Origin: Betaproteobacteria bacterium
GTDB taxonomy: Bacteria > Pseudomonadota > Gammaproteobacteria > Burkholderiales > SG8-41
NCBI GenBank assembly: GCA_016177355.1
Contig: JACOVL010000013.1
Location: forward strand, 1-19,572
Direction: 5' to 3'
DNA length: 19,572 bases
This document shows, piece after piece, positions 15,258 through 19,572 of this stretch. The notes under the pieces are model-generated. The model made no database searches. It worked only from the letters and a program-made list of their open reading frames with translations, and was not told the origin of the DNA. The number at the start of each line of letters is the position of its first letter. Position 1 is the first letter of the stretch. The translations under genes and the position numbers were made by a program.

Positions 15258-16214
15258 TCACTTTTCGCGCTTTTCGTGTTTCTCTCTCTTTTTTTCCTGG
15301 CGGCGGCGCTCGCGTTCCTGCTGGCGCTCGTGGAGTTTCTCCCGCCGCAGCTCGCGCTGGCGCTCACGCTGCTCGTCCTGCTTTGATTCGCGCCGCGACT
15401 TCCTATGTTCGGCGCGCTCGTCGTCGGATTTGGGCGCGCGCTTGAGCTGCTTGTCCGCGTGCCGCGGCTTCTCAAGGCGGCGCTTCTGCTTTTCCTCTAT
15501 CCTGCGGTGCAGTTCGCGGCGCCGTTCCGCCACCTTGCGGTCGAACCCGGCATGGCGCTGGTAGAAGCGCGGCGGCTTGGCGAGCAGACGCGGCGGGCGG
15601 CGCAGGTCATGTTGCGCGAACCCGTACTGCCCGGATTTCAGGCGCACCTCGCCCTTCGGGGTGCGGATGAAGGTCTCGCCGTCGTTGACCTTGTCGTAGG
15701 TGCCGGCGCCATGCTCGAGCCGCCCGCCGCGCGCGTCCGGCGGATAATAGGCCGGCTCGTGATCGGTGCCGCGCACGCCCAGCGTGGCGGTGGGCGTGGT
15801 GATGGTGTAATTCCGCGGTTGATAGCGGCCGATGCTGCCGGTGATCGAGCGTAGCGCCCCGCGGACGAGCGATAGCACGCTTTTTTCGCTCCCGTCGTCG
15901 TGGCCGGAATAACGATAGGTCGCGATGGTCAGCACGGTGTCGGGCCGCAAAGTCAGCGATCCGCCGTCTATCATCTCGACGAGCGCCCAGGCGCTCGTTC
16001 CCGTCCTGAGGGTGTCGCCTTCCTCGACCTCCATGTCAGTACTGGCGGGACGCTCGGCACCGCGGCTGACCACGGTGACCGCTCCCTCGAGCGCGTCTAT
16101 CCTGCCCGCGCCTGCGGGCAGCGCCCTGGCCGGAACGCAGCACAGCAACGCCGCGACGCTCGCCACAACGAAACGAATCGCTGCGCCGTGTCTCCGATCA
16201 GCGGGTGTTCGCAT
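15258..16214 (-). CDS. Exported FecR-domain protein with a long charged C-terminal tail
   Basis: A 318-residue exported protein. A signal peptide covers about residues 1-31 (AAIRFVVASVAALLCCVPARA). A FecR domain lies at about 60-155, with EEGDTLRTGTSAWALVEMIDGG and the downstream TPTATLGVRGTDH. Residues 156-215 continue the fold, including FIRTPKGEVRLKSGQYGFA. The last 93 residues (226-318) are 83% Arg, Lys, Glu, Gln, Asp and His, with hardly any hydrophobics, and look like a single charged alpha-helix. No sigma factor or TonB receptor gene is adjacent, so it is not a classical FecR anti-sigma protein; such proteins are more often secreted or surface FecR-like proteins. The start codon lies only 6 bases after a TATAAT box, suggesting a leaderless mRNA. 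Function unknown. Confidence 0.88.
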   Translation of the reverse strand: MRTPADRRHGAAIRFVVASVAALLCCVPARALPAGAGRIDALEGAVTVVSRGAERPASTDMEVEEGDTLRTGTSAWALVEMIDGGSLTLRPDTVLTIATYRYSGHDDGSEKSVLSLVRGALRSITGSIGRYQPRNYTITTPTATLGVRGTDHEPAYYPPDARGGRLEHGAGTYDKVNDGETFIRTPKGEVRLKSGQYGFAQHDLRRPPRLLAKPPRFYQRHAGFDRKVAERRRELHRRIEEKQKRRLEKPRHADKQLKRAPKSDDERAEHRKSRRESKQDEQRERQRELRREKLHERQQERERRRQEKKREKHEKREK

Positions 16215-16220
16215 GTTGGA

Positions 16221-16226
16221 TTATAG
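16221..16226 (-). promoter_or_regulatory. Putative -10 box of the FecR-domain gene, with possible leaderless start
   Basis: The minus strand reads TATAAT, then CCAAC, then the first codon ATG at 16214. A start site 6-8 bases after the box would fall on or next to the ATG, leaving no 5' leader and no ribosome site. No clear -35 is seen. The ten-base string ACTATAATCC is shared with the Skp-like gene promoter. Confidence 0.4.
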
Positions 16227-16266
16227 TCATCGGGCCCGCCCCTTGCGCTATAGTGCGGATTTTCCC

Positions 16267-16273
16267 GGAGGAG
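16267..16273 (+). promoter_or_regulatory. Shine-Dalgarno of the mandelate-racemase-family gene
   Basis: GGAGGAG ends 4 bases before the ATG at 16278. It is the clearest ribosome site on the right half of the window, and fixes that start. Confidence 0.75.
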
Positions 16274-16277
16274 CCCG

Positions 16278-17405
16278 ATGAAGATCGCCCGGACCGCGGC
16301 GCACGTGCTGCGCGTGCCCTACAACTTTCCGCTGATCAAGGAAACGCAGCACGCGCTGGTCACGTTCGTCGAGATCGAGACCGACGACGGGCTGAAAGGA
16401 CACGCGTTTTCGAGCTATCCCATGCGCTTCGCGATCGCCGATTTCATCAACCGCGAAGTCCGTGAAGAAATCGCCGGCATGGACCCGCTGCGGCCCGAGG
16501 CGGTGCGCACCGCGCTCTACTGGAAACTCTCCAACAAGGTGTTCATGGGCGCGTGGTCGTGCGCGGCGAGCCTGGTGGACATTGCGCTGTGGGACATCCG
16601 CGGCAAGAGCCTCGAGCAGCCGGTCTGGAAGCTGCTCGGCGGCGCGCGCGAGAAATGCCCGATCTACGTCACGTTCGGGCTGCCGCGCTACAGCAAGGCG
16701 GAGCTCACCGAGGTGGCGAAGCAGCTGATCGCCGAAGGCCACACCCAGCTGAAGCTCGCCGTCGCCGCCGGCGCGAAGCCGGCCGAGGGCATGTTCGGCC
16801 AGCCGGGCGACGCGGACATCGTCGAGGACGCGGCGCGGGTGCGCCACCTGCGCGAGACGCTCGGCGACAACGTCACGCTCATGATGGACGCCAACAAGAA
16901 CTGCAAGTTCACGCAGGCGATGCGCCTCGCCCGGATGGTCGAGCCCTACGACCTGGCATGGTTCGAGGATCCGCTGGTGCAGGCCGACCCGCGGCTGATG
17001 GCGCAGATGCGCCGGGCGACCCGCGTGCCGCTCGCGGCGGGCAGCACCGGCACCTCCGACATCTCGTTCCTGCGCGAGTATCTGGTGCACGAAGCCATCG
17101 ATATCGCGCAGCCCAACGTGCGCGACATCGGCGGCTTTACCGGGGGGCTCCGCGCGGCGGCGCTGGCGCAGGCGTTCAACATTCCACTCGACATGGGTGG
17201 AAATTTCCCCCATTTAAACATGCACTTGCACGCAGGCGTCGCCAACGGCGGGCGCGTCGAGTTTCACCTCGGCGGCTGGCGGATCGGCGAAGCCCTCTTC
17301 GACGGCACGCCGCCCCCGGTCAAGGGCTGGGTCACCCTGCCGCAGGCCCCGGGGCTGGGCTTCACGCCCAAATCCGGGATTCTCGACCTGGCGGTGCGCA
17401 ACTAG
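16278..17405 (+). CDS. Mandelate racemase/muconate lactonizing enzyme-family protein with altered active site
   Basis: A 375-residue enolase-superfamily protein of the mandelate racemase type, by overall length and domain order: an N-terminal capping region to about 125, then a barrel. Two metal ligands are in place, Asp204 (MMDAN) and Glu230 (WFEDP). The third, usually Glu after Ala-Gly, is missing: residues 252-258 read LAAGSTG with Ser256 and no Glu nearby. The Lys-x-Lys base reads Lys159-Leu-Ala161. The Asp of the His-Asp dyad appears to be Asn280, and the dyad His position near 309-312 reads NFPH. The C-terminus (GRVEFHLGGW) is like related family members. An ideal ribosome site precedes the start. 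It is followed 38 bp later by the molybdopterin subunit gene in the same direction. A substrate is not predictable. Confidence 0.9.
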   Translation: MKIARTAAHVLRVPYNFPLIKETQHALVTFVEIETDDGLKGHAFSSYPMRFAIADFINREVREEIAGMDPLRPEAVRTALYWKLSNKVFMGAWSCAASLVDIALWDIRGKSLEQPVWKLLGGAREKCPIYVTFGLPRYSKAELTEVAKQLIAEGHTQLKLAVAAGAKPAEGMFGQPGDADIVEDAARVRHLRETLGDNVTLMMDANKNCKFTQAMRLARMVEPYDLAWFEDPLVQADPRLMAQMRRATRVPLAAGSTGTSDISFLREYLVHEAIDIAQPNVRDIGGFTGGLRAAALAQAFNIPLDMGGNFPHLNMHLHAGVANGGRVEFHLGGWRIGEALFDGTPPPVKGWVTLPQAPGLGFTPKSGILDLAVRN

Positions 17406-17443
17406 CGCGGTGCAGCCGGCTCAATCTATCGCGAAAAGATACC

Positions 17444-19572
17444 ATGTCCCGCCGTGAGGATTTCCGGCTCGTTGCCGGCCTGGGCTGCTACACCGCCGAC
17501 AACAATCTCCCGCGCCAGCTGCACGCGGCGATCCTGCGCGCCGACCGGGCGCACGCGGAGATCGTCCGGCTCGATGCGGCGCGGGCGCTCGCCCACCCCG
17601 GCGTGAGCGCGGTGCTGACCGGTGAGGACGCGCGCGCGGCGGGCTTCAAGTCGCTGCCCAACATCGTCAGCTATCCGGGCAAGGACGGACAGCAGATCCG
17701 CAAGCCCCACCACCCGGTGCTCGCGCTGGAGCGCGTGCGCTACGTCGGCGAGCCGGTGGCGATGGTCGTCGCTGAGACGGCGGCCGCCGCGGAGGACGCG
17801 CGGGAGCTGATCGAAATCGAGTACCGCGACCTCCCCGCCGTCGCGAATTTCGATGCCGCGGTGGCGGAAGGCGCGCCGCAGCTCCACGCCGACGTTCCGG
17901 GCAACCTCGCGTTCGTTTACGAATCCGGCGATGCGCGGGCAGTCGCGACCGCATTCGCGCGCGCCAAGTACACGAGCAGGCTCACGGTGGACAGCCAGCG
18001 CCTCGTCGGCAACATGATGGAACCGCGCGCCTGCCTGGCCGCGTACGAACCCGATAGCGGGCGCTACACCGTGCACGTGCCGCTGCAGGGCGTCGGCGGC
18101 ATGTGCGGCCAGCTGGCCTACGTCACCGGCCTGGACAAGGGCGGCATCGTGATCGCCACCCAGGACGTCGGCGGCAGTTTCGGCGTGCGCGGCCCGGCCT
18201 ACCCGGAGTACTTCGCGGCGATGCTCGCCGCGCGCAAGCTGGGGCGTCCGGTGAAGTGGATCGGCACCCGCGCCGAATCCTTCATGAGCGACTTCCACGG
18301 TCGCGCGCTGTCCCTCACCGGCGAGATCGCGCTGGATGCCGATGGCCGCTTCCTCGCCATCCGCTTCGACGACCGCGCCGACCTCGGGGCCTACGGCGCG
18401 GCGTTCGGGGCCTTCATCGCCACGCGCAATCTCACCATCACGATGGGCGGCGTGTATCGCGTTCCGGCCCTCTACGCCCGCACCCGGCTCGCCTACACCA
18501 ACACGGCGCCGGTGTCCGCCTACCGCGGCGCGGGACGGCCTGACATCGCCTACGCCATCGAGCGGCTGGTGGACTACGCGGCGCACGAGCACGGGTTCGA
18601 TCCGATCGGGCTGCGGCGGAAGAATTTCATCCCGCGCGATGCCATGCCGTACCAGACGCCGAACGCGGGGAAATACGATTCCGGCGACTTCGAGGCGGTG
18701 ATGGACGACGCCCTCGGGCGCGCCGACTGGGCGGGCTTTCCGAAGCGGCGCGCGCAGGCGAAGCAGGCCGGCCGGCTGCGCGGCATCGGCATCGCGACCT
18801 ACCTCGAAGCGGGCGGCGGCGGCGCCGCGCCGAAGGACCAGGTCGCCGTCGAGTTCGACGCCAGGGGCGCGATGACGCTCTACGCGGTCACGCACTCCTC
18901 CGGCCAGGGTCACGAGACTGTCTTTCCGCAGGTCGTGGCCGGGGCGCTGGGCATAGGCACCGCGCACATCCGCTACCATCCGCGCCCGCCGGCCGCCGAC
19001 CTCGTCGGCAACGGCACCGGCGGCTCGCGCGGCGTATTCGGCACCGGCAGCGCGTTTCACGTGCTCGGCGACAAGCTGATCGAGCTTGCGCGCCCCCATG
19101 CGGCCGCCCGGCTCGGCGTCCCGGCCGGGGACTTGCGCTACGCCGGGGGAAAATTTCACGCCGGCCGCCGCTCGATCGGCTTCCTCGAGCTCGCGCGCAA
19201 GCTTGCCGGGCCGAAGCCGCACCCCCTCGATACCGTCGCCGAAGGCACCTACGGCGCGAGTTACCCCAACGGCTGCCATATCGCGGAGGTCGAGATAGAT
19301 GCCGAGACCGGTACCGCAGCGATCGCGCGCTACACGGCGGTGGACGATCTGGGCAACGTCGTCAACCCGGTGCTGGTCGAGGGCCAGGTGCACGGCGGCG
19401 TCGCGCAGGGGGCGGGACAGGTGTTCGGCGAGCACGCGGTGTACGATCCCGACACGGCGCAACTCCTCACCGGCAGCTTCATGGACTACGTCATGCCGCG
19501 CGCGGGCTGGCTCAGGCGGATCGAGGTGCACGACCACCCGGTGCCGACGCCGACCAACGCGCTCGGCGCGAA
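17444..19572 (+). CDS. Molybdopterin-binding subunit of a xanthine dehydrogenase-family hydroxylase (3' end cut by window edge)
   Basis: The large catalytic subunit of a molybdenum hydroxylase of the xanthine dehydrogenase/CoxL group, which hydroxylates N-heterocycles, aldehydes or aromatics using water. 709 codons are visible from the ATG at 17444; the C-terminus, with the catalytic Glu normally found in GVGE after LGA, lies just beyond the edge. The N-terminal domain begins RREDFRLVAGLGCYTADN. The molybdenum-cofactor motif DVGGSFGVRG is at 241-250, and AYRGAGRP at 359-366. CO dehydrogenases have a Cys-containing loop there, so this is not one. NGTGGSRGVFGTGSA comes later. The small 2Fe-2S and FAD subunits are not in the window. 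It is probably in an operon with the preceding racemase-family gene. The opposite strand is open for over 2 kb, but only as a GC-driven shadow. Confidence 0.94.
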   Translation, partial: MSRREDFRLVAGLGCYTADNNLPRQLHAAILRADRAHAEIVRLDAARALAHPGVSAVLTGEDARAAGFKSLPNIVSYPGKDGQQIRKPHHPVLALERVRYVGEPVAMVVAETAAAAEDARELIEIEYRDLPAVANFDAAVAEGAPQLHADVPGNLAFVYESGDARAVATAFARAKYTSRLTVDSQRLVGNMMEPRACLAAYEPDSGRYTVHVPLQGVGGMCGQLAYVTGLDKGGIVIATQDVGGSFGVRGPAYPEYFAAMLAARKLGRPVKWIGTRAESFMSDFHGRALSLTGEIALDADGRFLAIRFDDRADLGAYGAAFGAFIATRNLTITMGGVYRVPALYARTRLAYTNTAPVSAYRGAGRPDIAYAIERLVDYAAHEHGFDPIGLRRKNFIPRDAMPYQTPNAGKYDSGDFEAVMDDALGRADWAGFPKRRAQAKQAGRLRGIGIATYLEAGGGGAAPKDQVAVEFDARGAMTLYAVTHSSGQGHETVFPQVVAGALGIGTAHIRYHPRPPAADLVGNGTGGSRGVFGTGSAFHVLGDKLIELARPHAAARLGVPAGDLRYAGGKFHAGRRSIGFLELARKLAGPKPHPLDTVAEGTYGASYPNGCHIAEVEIDAETGTAAIARYTAVDDLGNVVNPVLVEGQVHGGVAQGAGQVFGEHAVYDPDTAQLLTGSFMDYVMPRAGWLRRIEVHDHPVPTPTNALGA

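Noticed and set aside
15258..15330. T-rich run on the plus strand just after the pseudouridine synthase gene, suggesting a terminator
   Set aside because: The T-run is explained by Lys and Glu codons of the FecR-domain protein's tail on the other strand, and no stable stem precedes it.
17426..19537. A 703-codon minus-strand open frame opposite the molybdenum hydroxylase gene
   Set aside because: No domain or signal is seen and the plus strand carries the family motifs, so it is a GC-driven shadow.

Overview
The window is high-GC DNA (roughly two thirds G+C or more) from a bacterium. It most resembles a betaproteobacterium of the Burkholderiales type, judged from the Bug/TctC solute-binding protein, the mixture of aromatic and organic-acid catabolic enzymes, and the high GC of the genes. 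This is inference from gene content; no rRNA or other phylogenetic marker is present. Genes are packed tightly: no gene-free stretch exceeds 300 bases, and the largest gap is 165 bp (5148-5312). I see no tRNA, rRNA, CRISPR array, insertion sequence, integrase or phage gene.

Left part (1-5147): a minus-strand pair, a thiamine-diphosphate decarboxylase-like enzyme and a truncated MsbA-type ABC exporter, is separated by 3 bp. Divergent from it is a plus-strand pair encoding the small (LigA-like) and catalytic (LigB-like) subunits of an extradiol ring-cleavage dioxygenase, overlapping by 8 bp. A cysteine-dioxygenase-like cupin protein converges on it. Together these look like an aromatic or alpha-keto-acid catabolic patch with unknown substrate.

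Middle (5313-10991): an alpha/beta hydrolase fused to a LuxR-type DNA-binding domain; a Bug-family periplasmic binding protein; a divergently transcribed short-chain dehydrogenase that lacks the usual catalytic Ser and Tyr; a PAS-GAF-GGDEF-EAL cyclic-di-GMP enzyme with both catalytic motifs and the inhibitory site intact; and a DUF2237 protein.

Right part (10995-19572): a flavin amine oxidase and an Skp/OmpH-like periplasmic chaperone on the minus strand; a COG2509-type FAD-dependent oxidoreductase and an RluF-like pseudouridine synthase on the plus strand; a FecR-domain exported protein with a 93-residue, almost wholly charged tail on the minus strand; then a mandelate-racemase-family protein with several missing catalytic residues, followed by the molybdopterin-binding subunit of a xanthine-dehydrogenase-type hydroxylase that runs off the right edge.

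Overall this is an ordinary betaproteobacterial catabolic and housekeeping chromosome region, not an obvious defence or mobile system. The best leads are the catalytically altered enolase-superfamily and SDR proteins, the FecR protein with a charged helical tail and an apparently leaderless promoter, the hydrolase-LuxR fusion, and a 65-bp AT-rich codon patch inside the ABC exporter gene. Very long open frames opposite several genes are GC-driven shadows and were excluded.
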